Shown here: positions 47,001-55,219 of the stretch, piece after piece
Numbering within the stretch: position 1 is the stretch's first letter
Layout of the letters: each line of letters starts with the position of its first letter
From: Nonlabens antarcticus
GTDB lineage: Bacteria > Bacteroidota > Bacteroidia > Flavobacteriales > Flavobacteriaceae
Assembly: GCF_015356755.1 (NCBI RefSeq)
Contig: NZ_JADFCO010000066.1
Span: 186,001 to 250,000, forward strand
Length of the DNA: 64,000 nucleotides
Reading direction: 5' to 3'
Translations under genes and position numbers: made by a program
Notes under the pieces: generated by a model
The model's database searches: none
Told to the model about the DNA's origin: nothing
The model's input: the letters and a program-made list of their open reading frames with translations, nothing else

Positions 47001-47140
47001 TGTCACCCTGAACTTGGTTCAGGGTCTCTTAAATCGGAAGTCAAATGCTGTCAGCAGTTGTGATTGAGAATCTGTCGGTAATTGCTGGCCTGAATATTCT
47101 AGCCAGTTCCAGGAGATGCTGAAACGAGTTCAGCATGACA
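47001..47140. repeat. Composite repeat with terminal inverted repeats, copy 1
   Basis: It begins TGTCACCCTGAA and ends TTCAGCATGACA, which are inverted matches at 10 of 12 positions. Two hairpins, CCTGAAC-ttg-GTTCAGG and TGCTGAA-acgag-TTCAGCA, lie at its ends. No reading frame lies inside it. Confidence 0.8.
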
Positions 47141-47231
47141 AAAGCATCGGGAATGTTTAACGAGTTTAGGTTGACAGCCTTTCAAATACTTGTCACCTTG
47201 AGATTACCCAGCAGTATAAGTTCTCTACGTT

Positions 47232-47368
47232 TGTCACCTTGAATTAAGTTCAGGGTCCGAAGAGTAGGTCAAATCAAGTCAGGAGGTGTATTTCAGAATT
47301 AATTGATTGTTGTTAGTCTTAATATTCCAGCCAGTTCCAGAAGGTGCTGAAACGAGTTCAGCATGACA
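47232..47368. repeat. Composite repeat, copy 2
   Basis: Same ends and order as copy 1, 137 bp. Confidence 0.8.
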
Positions 47369-47502
47369 AAAGCGTCCCGAATGTTAAAACGAGTTCAGCA
47401 TGACAGTCTAAACCGAGTCGTCTTAATTGGCAATTGGGAATCAAGATTTGCGTCAGCAAATCAATAATTGGCAATATCTAAAAACTGGCATTGTAGAATA
47501 AA

Positions 47503-48192
47503 TCAACGATTTCTCACATCAGTTTCTACCACACCATCACGCAGACGTATGACTCTATGCGCATGTTCTGCAATTTCCTCTTCGTGAGTAACTAGGATTA
47601 CTGTATTTCCATCGGCATGAATCTTGTCGAAAAGTGCCATGATTTCCACACCTGTTTTAGAATCAAGGTTTCCCGTGGGCTCATCGGCTAGGATAATGGA
47701 GGGGTTGTTGACCAGTGCACGACCTACGGCAACGCGTTGACGTTGACCTCCAGAAAGCTGGTTAGGCTGGTGGTCCATACGATCAGCTAGACCTACACTG
47801 GTAAGTACGCTGGTGGCTCTAGCATTGCGATCTTTTTTAGACATCCCTGCATAAATCATGGGAAGCGCCACGTTATCAAGAGCTGTAGTTCTAGGTAATA
47901 AATTAAAGGTTTGAAAAACAAAACCAATTTCCTTGTTGCGGATTTCCGCGAGTTGGTCATCACTCAGGCTGGAGACATCAGTGCCGTTAAGATGGTATGT
48001 TCCAGACGTTGCCGTATCTAGACAACCTAATAGATTCATCAATGTAGATTTTCCAGAACCAGAAGGTCCCATAAAAGCGATGTAATCACCACGTTTAATA
48101 TCCAGATCGATCCCCTTAAGAACTTTCACTTCTTCTTGACCTAGTTTGAAATTACGTACGATGTTGCGTATTTCGATGACATTTTCACTCAT
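47503..48192 (-). CDS. ABC transporter ATPase, LolD/MacB type
   Basis: The 229-residue nucleotide-binding subunit has Walker [10 protein letters not shown] (42-50), the signature [15 protein letters not shown] and Walker [14 protein letters not shown]. It belongs to the LolD/FtsE/MacB group that drives extraction or export of lipoproteins, toxins or peptides. No permease gene is adjacent, so the partner is unknown. It lies between two repeat-rich stretches. Confidence 0.9.
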   Translation of the reverse strand: MSENVIEIRNIVRNFKLGQEEVKVLKGIDLDIKRGDYIAFMGPSGSGKSTLMNLLGCLDTATSGTYHLNGTDVSSLSDDQLAEIRNKEIGFVFQTFNLLPRTTALDNVALPMIYAGMSKKDRNARATSVLTSVGLADRMDHQPNQLSGGQRQRVAVGRALVNNPSIILADEPTGNLDSKTGVEIMALFDKIHADGNTVILVTHEEEIAEHAHRVIRLRDGVVETDVRNR

Positions 48193-48240
48193 AATTGATC
48201 CGCTGCTTATTATTCATAGGACGCAAGATGCACCCAGTCG

Positions 48241-49020
48241 TTACAGATTGATATAAAAACATTGCTGGCCTTGCTCTTTTCTAAAAAATAACAAGCCCCA
48301 TTGATAGGTATTGAGGCTAGCCGTGACTTTGGGATGTTTAGTTAACTGTTGCCAGGCGTGGGTCATATCTTTTGACCAGTAAATATCGTCAATGATAATG
48401 ACCGTGTCATTATTACAATAGGGCAGCAGTTGCTCAAAATAGCCAATAGTTGCCGCACCGTTGTGATGGCCATCAATAAATACAAGCCCATAGGTTCCCG
48501 ATGGTTTTACCTTTAATTTGTCCATAAAGAAATCCCTGAAAGTTCCCTGAATCAGTTGGACATTCCCCACACCATTTTCTCGCAATCGTTCCTGCGCATA
48601 AGTGGCAACCTCAGGACTACCCTCAACGCTGGTCACGTGATGCGACCCCAGGGCCAGTCCGATGGTGCCCATTCCCAGAGAAGTTCCCAATTCTAAGGCA
48701 CGTTCCACTTTAAAGTAATATGCGATCCTATAAAGTAACTCTGCTTGTCTGGCAGAGCTGGAATTATGTTTGAGAATTTGCGTAGTCTCCCTCAACTCGT
48801 TTTGTAAACGTTTACTGCCAGCACCGTGATCTTCAATCTGTAGTTGTTGATTGTGGTCAAGCACGCTTTCGCGAAAGCAAACTAACCTTCCATATGCAGC
48901 ATAAACAGCATTATCATGCAGGCAATCCCGATTGAATTCAAAGATAAATGGAGAGTGAATCCCATGTAAATGAATGGATTTAAGCCGGTAGTGGATGTAA
49001 TGTTTGAGTTGGTGTAGCAC
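48241..49020 (-). CDS. Class I SAM methyltransferase
   Basis: The 259-residue protein resembles O-methyltransferases of the Methyltransf_24 type: ALELGTSLGMGTIGLALGS is motif I, FIDGHHNGAATIGYF and IIDDIYWSKDM are later motifs. A perfect palindrome copy (48865) encodes FRESV near the N-terminus. The substrate is unknown. It lies 48 bases upstream of the LolD-like ATPase gene, so the two might be co-transcribed. Confidence 0.85.
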   Translation of the reverse strand: MLHQLKHYIHYRLKSIHLHGIHSPFIFEFNRDCLHDNAVYAAYGRLVCFRESVLDHNQQLQIEDHGAGSKRLQNELRETTQILKHNSSSARQAELLYRIAYYFKVERALELGTSLGMGTIGLALGSHHVTSVEGSPEVATYAQERLRENGVGNVQLIQGTFRDFFMDKLKVKPSGTYGLVFIDGHHNGAATIGYFEQLLPYCNNDTVIIIDDIYWSKDMTHAWQQLTKHPKVTASLNTYQWGLLFFRKEQGQQCFYINL

Positions 49021-49024
49021 GGTA

Positions 49025-49032
49025 CAAAAATA
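49025..49032 (-). promoter_or_regulatory. -7 box TATTTTTG of the methyltransferase gene
   Basis: Exact TAnnTTTG match on the minus strand, four bases before the start codon, which would give a very short or absent leader. Confidence 0.45.
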
Positions 49033-49054
49033 CGCATTGCCATTTGTTGATTTT

Positions 49055-49214
49055 TGTCACCCTAAATTTATTTCAGGGTCTCTTGAAGCAGCGGTCAAAT
49101 CTGGTCAATTGTTAGTATTAGGAATCTGCTAGGTTTTACCCACTGCATGATTCAGAAAAGCTCCAAGAGATTCTAATTACTGACATAAATTTAGCATAGG
49201 TAAATTCAACATGA
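49055..49214. repeat. Composite repeat, copy 3 (diverged)
   Basis: Keeps TGTCACCCT at the start and CAACATGACA at the end, with a diverged middle. Confidence 0.6.
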
Positions 49215-49284
49215 CAAATTCCTATTGGATTTATTGTCATATCATCAATCGTTAGTGATTCCTTCTAGAAAACCAGCCCAATTT

Positions 49285-49668
49285 CTAGCGGAGATTCCGC
49301 CCTTCTGACAATTCATTCCAATCAGGATTTTCCTTTTCAATTAGATTAATTTTCCATTGGCGATGCCAATTTTTCAACTGTTTTTCACCAGCGATCGCAT
49401 CGTTAACATATTGGAAATCCTCAATGTGAATCAACTTATGAGCTTGATATTTCTTAGTAAATTTTGAACCTTCATCTAGTCGATGACGTCTCAATCGATC
49501 GTCGATTCCACTAGTCATTCCTATATAAAGCACTCCACTTTTTTCATTAGTTAAAATATAGGTACTGTAATTGTGGTAATATCTCTTGGATATGCTTGAA
49601 TGTAAGGATTTTAAATTTGATGTCCATTGTCGGTTCAGATGCATGATAAATAAAAATTCTTGGGACAA
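49285..49668 (-). CDS. GIY-YIG nuclease domain protein
   Basis: This 127-residue protein contains the GIY-YIG core, YSTYILTNEKSGVLYIGMTS (about 35-54), an Arg further on (DDRLRRHR) and a Glu in GEKQLKNW. Such single-domain proteins (UPF0213 group) are probable DNA endonucleases of unknown role. The first 34 residues are atypical, so the true start may be the ATG at 49644 or later. It sits between composite repeats, which is suggestive but not evidence of mobility. Confidence 0.8.
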   Translation of the reverse strand: MSQEFLFIMHLNRQWTSNLKSLHSSISKRYYHNYSTYILTNEKSGVLYIGMTSGIDDRLRRHRLDEGSKFTKKYQAHKLIHIEDFQYVNDAIAGEKQLKNWHRQWKINLIEKENPDWNELSEGRNLR

Positions 49669-49681
49669 ACACCTCGCAACC

Positions 49682-49821
49682 TGTCACCCTGAATTTATTT
49701 CAGGGTCTCTTGATACGGAGGTCTAATTTGATCGGCAGTTCCGATTGCGAAATCGTTGATTGTTGGTAGCCTGATTATTCCATCCAGTTCCAGGAGATGC
49801 TGAAATACATTCAGCATGACA
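49682..49821. repeat. Composite repeat, copy 4
   Basis: 140 bp, same ends as copy 1. Confidence 0.8.
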
Positions 49822-49838
49822 AATATTTGTTCTCAACC

Positions 49839-50000
49839 TGTCACCCTGAATTCAGTTCAGGGTCTCTCGAAGCGGAGGTTAAATCTGGTCGCGAGTAAGA
49901 ATTCAGGACCTGTTGATTCCTGATAATATTTACATTCCAGCCAGTTCCAGGAGATGCTGAATACTGAACTAAATTCAGCACAGGCGAATTCAGCATGACA
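49839..50000. repeat. Composite repeat, copy 5
   Basis: 162 bp. It has an extra insertion near its right end, where the TTCAGCA arm is repeated. Confidence 0.75.
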
Positions 50001-50091
50001 GACAAATCAATGAATACGGAACCAATTTTAGCACAGGCAAGTTTAGTACGACCATAAATCGTGGATACTGAAAACTGTTACTGAAAACTCC

Positions 50092-51981
50092 CTAAACTCC
50101 CAATCGCTCTGTTAGTTCCAGCCATTCCATTTCTTTCACTTCTAAATCTTCCTTGATCGTGGCCAGTTTGATGCTGTTCTGGGTCATGACATCTGGATCT
50201 ATGGAATCATCTAAAAAACTATCCTGCAATTTCTTGCGTTCGGTTTCCAGTTGTTTGATTTTGTTTTCCAGTCTGGAAAGTTCCTTTTGGTCTTCTCTGG
50301 AAGTTCCAGGAGGAGCCATTTTCTTTTCCGTTTTTACCACCGCTTTTGCTGCTGGCTTTTCTTCGATGGCTTTAGGCGTTTCTTTAGACAAGGCAATGTC
50401 GGTACTTCCCACGTAGGCGCGGAAATCGCTGTAGTTACCAGGAAAGTCTGTAATTTCTCCAGATTGATTGAAGACAAGTAGGTGATCCACAATTTTATCC
50501 ATGAAATACCTGTCGTGGCTTACCACGATGATACATCCCGGGAAATCCATTAGGAAGTTCTCAAGAACATTTAAGGTTGGAATGTCCAGGTCATTGGTAG
50601 GCTCATCAAGAATCAGGAAATTCGGATTTTGAATCAGGATGGTACATAAATACAGTCGCTTGCGTTCGCCACCACTTAGTTTCTCAACGAAATCGTGTTT
50701 CTTTTTGTTGTCAAAAAGAAAACGTTCCAGCAACTGGCTTGCGCTGATGATTTTCCCTTTGTTTAGCGGTATGTATTCGCCATATTCTTTAACGACATCA
50801 ATTACCTTTTGACCAGGTTTGATGTTCATCCCGTCTTGCGTATAGTAACCGATTTTCACCGTCTCTCCAATACTCACTTTTCCAGAATCCGGAGCGAGGT
50901 TACCATTGATAATATTCAGGAAGGTGGATTTTCCAGTTCCATTTTTACCGATGATTCCTACACGTTCACCGTGTTGGAAATTATAATTGAAATTTTCAAT
51001 CAGCTTCTTATCACCGAAGGCTTTGGAAATTTTATGCAGCTCCACGATTTTAGTACCTAATCGCTGCATACTTATTTCAAGCTCTACTTGATGTTCCTGA
51101 CGTCTGTTAAACGCAGCTTCCTTAATCGTGTAGAAATCATCAATTCGAGATTTAGATTTAGTAGTTCGCGCTTTTGGCTGGCGACGCATCCATTGTAATT
51201 CCTTTTTATAGAGTTGTTGGGCTTTTTCCTGAGTAGTTTGCTCAATCTCTAAACGTTCTTCTTTTTTCTCCACATAATAGGAGTAGTTTCCTTTATAGGT
51301 ATAGAGATTCCCGTTATCCAGCTCGATAATCTCATTACAAACGCGGTCTAGGAAATATCTATCGTGCGTTACCATAAGTATGGTGTAATTTTCTTGCTTG
51401 AAATATTCCTCCAGCCATTCGATCATTTCTAGATCCAGGTGGTTGGTAGGCTCATCCATTATTAATAGCTGCGGATCAGAAAGCAGGGCAACCGCCATGG
51501 CAATCCTCTTTTTTTGTCCACCACTTAGTTTCCCTACCTTTTGGGTAAGATCATCCAGTTTTAGTTTGGATAAAATCTGCTTGTATTTGGTTTCAAAATC
51601 CCAAGCTTGTGCCACCTCCATTTGGTCAAACGCTTTTTGGTAGGCATCTCCATCGTCCATGTTTAGCATCGCCTTTTCATAACGGGCAATAATGCCAATA
51701 GTAGGAATATCAGAAGCTAAAATCACCTCTTCAATCGTTTGGTTTGGGTCTAGGTCAGGATCTTGGGAAAGGAAAGCCATGCGCAAATCATTACGACGGT
51801 TGACACTACCCGAATCTGGTTTTTCTTTACCTGCAATAATATTGAGCAGCGAGGTTTTTCCGTAGCCATTTTTGGCCACAAAACCTATTTTTTGCCCTTG
51901 GTTGATTCCCAGCGACACATTTTCAAAAAGCGCTTTGTCGGCAAAGGCTCTCGATACATTTTCAACACTCAAATAATTCAT
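50092..51981 (-). CDS. ABC-F family ATPase (Uup-like)
   Basis: The 629-residue protein has two ABC cassettes and no membrane segments. Cassette 1: AKNGYGKTS (36-44; Ala replaces the first Gly), LSGGQKKRIAMA and LLIMDEPTNHLDL. Cassette 2: GKNGTGKSTFLN, LSGGERKRLYLC and LILDEPTNDLDI. The C-terminal 70 residues form a predicted coiled coil. ABC-F proteins act on ribosomes or DNA structures; Uup-like members bind branched DNA or stalled ribosomes. A promoter box lies at 52006-52013. Confidence 0.93.
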   Translation of the reverse strand: MNYLSVENVSRAFADKALFENVSLGINQGQKIGFVAKNGYGKTSLLNIIAGKEKPDSGSVNRRNDLRMAFLSQDPDLDPNQTIEEVILASDIPTIGIIARYEKAMLNMDDGDAYQKAFDQMEVAQAWDFETKYKQILSKLKLDDLTQKVGKLSGGQKKRIAMAVALLSDPQLLIMDEPTNHLDLEMIEWLEEYFKQENYTILMVTHDRYFLDRVCNEIIELDNGNLYTYKGNYSYYVEKKEERLEIEQTTQEKAQQLYKKELQWMRRQPKARTTKSKSRIDDFYTIKEAAFNRRQEHQVELEISMQRLGTKIVELHKISKAFGDKKLIENFNYNFQHGERVGIIGKNGTGKSTFLNIINGNLAPDSGKVSIGETVKIGYYTQDGMNIKPGQKVIDVVKEYGEYIPLNKGKIISASQLLERFLFDNKKKHDFVEKLSGGERKRLYLCTILIQNPNFLILDEPTNDLDIPTLNVLENFLMDFPGCIIVVSHDRYFMDKIVDHLLVFNQSGEITDFPGNYSDFRAYVGSTDIALSKETPKAIEEKPAAKAVVKTEKKMAPPGTSREDQKELSRLENKIKQLETERKKLQDSFLDDSIDPDVMTQNSIKLATIKEDLEVKEMEWLELTERLGV

Positions 51982-52005
51982 GGAAATTCAATCTGGAATA
52001 GTTTG

Positions 52006-52013
52006 CAAAAGTA
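52006..52013 (-). promoter_or_regulatory. -7 box TACTTTTG of the ABC-F gene
   Basis: Exact TAnnTTTG match, 24 bases upstream of the start codon. Confidence 0.55.
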
Positions 52014-52184
52014 CGTCATTTCGATCCTTTATAGGTTATGAATTTGATGACTCGCGTTCCCTCGCGAGAACTCTCGTAACGACCAACGGATTGACAGTTG
52101 ACGGATGGCGATTTTTTAATAATTAGGAATAGCCGCTAATACAACTAAATACTCATAAGTTTCCATATAACTCAACTTTTAGAT

Positions 52185-52192
52185 TATATTTG
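52185..52192 (+). promoter_or_regulatory. -7 box TATATTTG of the toxin-antitoxin operon
   Basis: Exact TAnnTTTG match, with TTTC at 52160-52163 as a possible -33 element (21-base spacer). Transcription would begin near 52198. Confidence 0.55.
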
Positions 52193-52220
52193 TCTTTTAG
52201 GGATCAGATAATCAAACGCA

Positions 52221-52553
52221 ATGAAACCGAAATTTGAAGTTGTTTTCCTTGAGCAGGCAATTGACTTTATGTCCAAACTGGACGCCAAGGCGAAAAAGAA
52301 AATTTATTACAATTTGGATAAAGCGAAATTACAAAATGACCCAAAACTGTTTAAGAAACTGACGGATGATATTTGGGAATTCCGAACGCTTTACCAAGGA
52401 TTTCAATATCGACTTTTTGCGTTTTGGGATAAAACAGACAAATCTGAAACGCTTGTGTTATCGACACACGGAATTATAAAGAAGGTTAGTAAGGTAACAA
52501 AAGCAGAAATTGAGAAAGCGATGAAAATCAGAGCAGAATATTTTGAACAATAA
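52221..52553 (+). CDS. RelE/HigB-type toxin (Gp49-like)
   Basis: The 110-residue protein has the phage-derived Gp49-like (HigB) pattern: a basic N-terminal helix (DAKAKKKIYYNLDKAK), then the strand block IWEFRTLYQGFQYRLFAFW and STHGIIKKVSKV, ending with a charged helix. Such toxins cut mRNA on the ribosome. The toxin comes before its antitoxin, the order typical of higBA. The activity is inferred from family and context. Confidence 0.85.
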   Translation: MKPKFEVVFLEQAIDFMSKLDAKAKKKIYYNLDKAKLQNDPKLFKKLTDDIWEFRTLYQGFQYRLFAFWDKTDKSETLVLSTHGIIKKVSKVTKAEIEKAMKIRAEYFEQ

Positions 52554-52562
52554 ATAAAAGTC

Positions 52563-52895
52563 ATGGAAACAAAAAACGAAAAAATGAAAATGATGACCCT
52601 TGACCAAATGAAGGACCAAGATATTGGAAAGATAGGAACAGTTGAACGTGACAAATATGAATTTGACCTACGAATGGAAGTTCTCGGCGATATGATAAAG
52701 TCTGTACGAAAACAAAGAAAACTAACCCAAGAACAACTCGGCGAACTGATAGGCGTTCAAAAATCGCAAATCTCAAAACTTGAAAGAAATACAAAAAATG
52801 TAACTATTGAAACGATTTTGAAAGTGTTCAGAGCATTAAAAGCGGATGTTAAATTTACCGTGGAAATGAACGAATTTGAATTTAAGATGGCGTAA
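52563..52895 (+). CDS. HigA-type antitoxin with HTH
   Basis: The 110 residues carry an XRE/HTH_3 domain at about 43-95: MIKSVRKQRKLTQEQLG and IGVQKSQISKLERNTKNV. It should bind the toxin and repress its own promoter. It starts nine bases after the toxin's stop. The acidic N-terminal extension of 35 residues is longer than in many HigA proteins and may be the toxin-binding part. Confidence 0.85.
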   Translation: METKNEKMKMMTLDQMKDQDIGKIGTVERDKYEFDLRMEVLGDMIKSVRKQRKLTQEQLGELIGVQKSQISKLERNTKNVTIETILKVFRALKADVKFTVEMNEFEFKMA

Positions 52896-53009
52896 AAGTA
52901 CCACTGGAAAGTCCGTTTATAAGAACATCCATCTCTTATCTACCCTCGGAGCGAAGAGGATACATTCTACTCCATTTCAGTTTTAAAGTGCGATTTTCAC
53001 TTCTGCTTT

Positions 53010-53038
53010 CTTCCCTTTGGGAAGATGCCCAACGGGCA
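53010..53038. repeat. Double-hairpin element, copy E3
   Basis: Stem 1 is CTTCCC-ttt-GGGAAG and stem 2 TGCCC-aac-GGGCA. Its layout equals that of E1, with different bases that preserve pairing. Confidence 0.7.
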
Positions 53039-53084
53039 GATGGGTTGGAACATGCTAAAGATTTTCAACCAGAAACCCACCTAA

Positions 53085-53941
53085 CCCATCACATCTTGTT
53101 TCCTCTGCCGGAGGAAATGCCGAAGGCAAAGGAGGCCTGCGCCCTGTTTTTATTTTTCGTTTTATTTTTTATTCGGAGGAAATGTCGAAGACAAAGGAGG
53201 CCAGCACCTGAGTAATTGATTTTGATTTTCATTTTGTTTTTATTTTTATTCAGGAGGAAAGACCGAAGAAAAAGAGAATTTGATCCAGGTTGAATTTCAA
53301 TACAAAAGAAGATCCTGAACAAACCACATCTCGACTTTCGCTCGATATGATTATGGGATTTGTAATATTTGAGAATGTCTCAAGACCCAGCAATCCCATC
53401 ACATCTTGTTTCCTCTGCCGGAGGAAATGTCGAAGACAAAGGAGGCCAGCGCATGAGTAATTGTTTTTGATTTTCATTTTGTTTTTATTCTTATTCAGGA
53501 GGAAATACCGAAGAAAAAGAGAGTTTGATCCAGGTCGAATTTCCTAACAAAGAAAACCCTGAACAAACCACATTTCGACTTTCGCTCGATATGATTATGA
53601 GATTTGTAATATTTGAGAATGTCTCAAGACCCAGCAACCCCATCACATCTTGTTTCCTCTGCCGGAGGAAATGCCGAAGGCAAAGGAGGCCTGCGTCCAG
53701 TTTTTATTTTTATTTTTCGTTTTCTTTTTATTTTTACTCAGGAGGAAATGTCGAAGGCAACGACGGATTGATCCAGAGCAGATTTCGATGCCAAAGAAAA
53801 CTTTGAACAAACCACATTTCGACTTTCGCTCGATATGATTATGGGATTTGTAATATTTGAGAATGCCTCAAGACCCAGCAACCCCATCACATCTTGTTTC
53901 CTCTGCCGGAGGAAATGTCGAAGACAAAGGAGGCCTGCGCA
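53085..53941. repeat. Tandem array of double-hairpin units
   Basis: Four full heads start near 53085, 53395, 53638 and 53882; the last three are 243-245 bases apart. Each head contains TTTCCTC-tgccg-GAGGAAA, then a second stem that is TGCC-gaa-GGCA (first and third) or TGTC-gaa-GACA (second and fourth), then AAAGGAGGCC. The spacer ends with TCGACTTTCGCTCGATATGA and GTCTCAAGACCCAGCA. The first unit is longer because a second half-head (53174-53206) is inserted. Confidence 0.85.
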
Positions 53942-54075
53942 AGAGTAAATACCAATCTTTCTGCCCAATTGAATTTCACAAGAAGAACACTATAACAAGT
54001 AACTTCCACAAAAACCAACTTGCAATCGATCAATCAGTTACTGTGAGATTTCTCATTTTTTTAAAATGAAACAAG

Positions 54076-54217
54076 TGAATTAAGCTTTCGCGAAAGCGAA
54101 CTCAATACACATAGTGAAACAACGACTTGATAACACGGACTATTCTCAATGGGTAAACTATTACAAAAAGCCTCAATATTATAGGAAAGTGAATTAAGCT
54201 TTCGCGAAAGCGAACTC
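54076..54217. repeat. Duplicated block GTGAATTAA plus palindrome
   Basis: Two copies of GTGAATTAA, the full GCTTTCGCGAAAGC palindrome and GAACTC occur at 54076 and 54190, 114 bases apart. The region between differs. Confidence 0.75.
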
Positions 54218-54433
54218 CTTCTCCATAAGGCAACAAAAAATAAAATGGCAAAAGGTGCCATTCCGCATTAAATGCGGAATCTCCTGTCGCAAGTTGATAA
54301 CTTAATAACACGTATTCCAACTTTTATTTCCAGCACTAATTTTCAGAGCTGTGTTCATTTTAGCGCCGTTTTAAGTTTAGGCTAGGCTATCAATTAAGAT
54401 AATTTTATATTTACCGCTTATACAAACGAGAAT

Positions 54434-55219
54434 ATGCGTAAAGCAACGCTGGTTATGATTGTGGGAATGTTGCTGATGACCGCTTCCTGCATCCCGGTTT
54501 CCAAAATTACGTATCTGCAAGAATCCAAGTCTAATGTAGCGGATACGCTGATGACCGCGAGACGACTGCAGCCGCCATACCGACTGCAGGTCAATGATGT
54601 GCTCAATATAACGATGACCAACAGCCCTGATCCCAGACTGGAAGAATTGTTTTCTGGAACTACTGGAGAAGCAGAGGCTGGAGCGGGAACTGCCGGTTAT
54701 GGGGTGGATTTGCGTGGTGATATTCGACTGCCAGAGATAGGAAACGTAAAAGCCATAGGGCTCACTACCGATGAACTGCAGGAAAAACTAAAGGAGATTA
54801 TCCTTGAAAAATATGTAAAGGAGGAAACGGAATTGTTTCTGACCGTAAAACTTTCGGGAATTTCCTACACGATGGTGGGCGAGGTGAGTGGTTCTGGTCT
54901 GAATACTGTCCAACGGGAACAGGTCAATATTATTGAGGCAATTGCAGATAGCGGTGGCGTACCGGTTACCGGAGATCTAACAGCGGTAAAAATTATACGA
55001 AATTATCCCGATGGGGTAAAGGTTCACAAACTGGATCTGACTGATCTGGACGTGGTGTATTCTCCTTATTATTATATCCAGCCTAATGATATGATCGTGG
55101 TGGATCCACTGCCACAAAAAGTTATAGGAACTGGAACTACTGGGTTGAGCACTTTTGGTACGATTGTTACCGTGCTTAGTGCACTGGTGACCTCGATTTT
55201 ATTATTTACGCGACTGTAG
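54434..55219 (+). CDS. Polysaccharide export outer-membrane lipoprotein (Wza-like)
   Basis: The 261-residue protein has a lipoprotein signal (MTASC, Cys19), a Poly_export domain (about 48-115; YRLQVNDVLNITM) and a SLBB-like region (LTVKLSGISYTMVGEVSGSG). It ends with a membrane segment (STFGTIVTVLSALVTSILL). It is shorter than E. coli Wza. Outer-membrane export channels of this kind carry capsular or exopolysaccharides. It is the first gene of the locus, one base ahead of the kinase gene. Confidence 0.93.
   Translation: MRKATLVMIVGMLLMTASCIPVSKITYLQESKSNVADTLMTARRLQPPYRLQVNDVLNITMTNSPDPRLEELFSGTTGEAEAGAGTAGYGVDLRGDIRLPEIGNVKAIGLTTDELQEKLKEIILEKYVKEETELFLTVKLSGISYTMVGEVSGSGLNTVQREQVNIIEAIADSGGVPVTGDLTAVKIIRNYPDGVKVHKLDLTDLDVVYSPYYYIQPNDMIVVDPLPQKVIGTGTTGLSTFGTIVTVLSALVTSILLFTRL

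Larger units (their letters stand above)
46559..47502. other. Intergenic region of composite repeats
   Basis: 944 bases without a gene. It contains two complete composite repeats (47001-47140 and 47232-47368) and partial pieces, at 46808 (CCAGGAGATGCTGAA) and 47387 (GAGTTCAGCATGACA). Confidence 0.75.
49669..50091. other. Intergenic region with two composite repeats
   Basis: Holds composite repeats at 49682-49821 and 49839-50000 almost end to end, 17 bases apart. No gene. Confidence 0.75.
52896..54433. other. Gene-free repeat island of 1.5 kb
   Basis: From left to right: a double-hairpin copy (53010-53038), the tandem array (53085-53941), and a duplicated block that contains a palindrome copy (54076-54103 and 54190-54217). 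Short reading frames inside are shadows of the repeats. It separates the toxin-antitoxin pair from the polysaccharide locus. Confidence 0.75.

Noticed and set aside
53085-53941. A CRISPR-like array
   Set aside because: The repeats are long, their spacers are themselves conserved, and no cas gene is present.
53089-53968. Short frames on both strands within the tandem array, two of which look alike
   Set aside because: They arise because the underlying DNA repeats; frames are not kept between units and no start or family signal is present.
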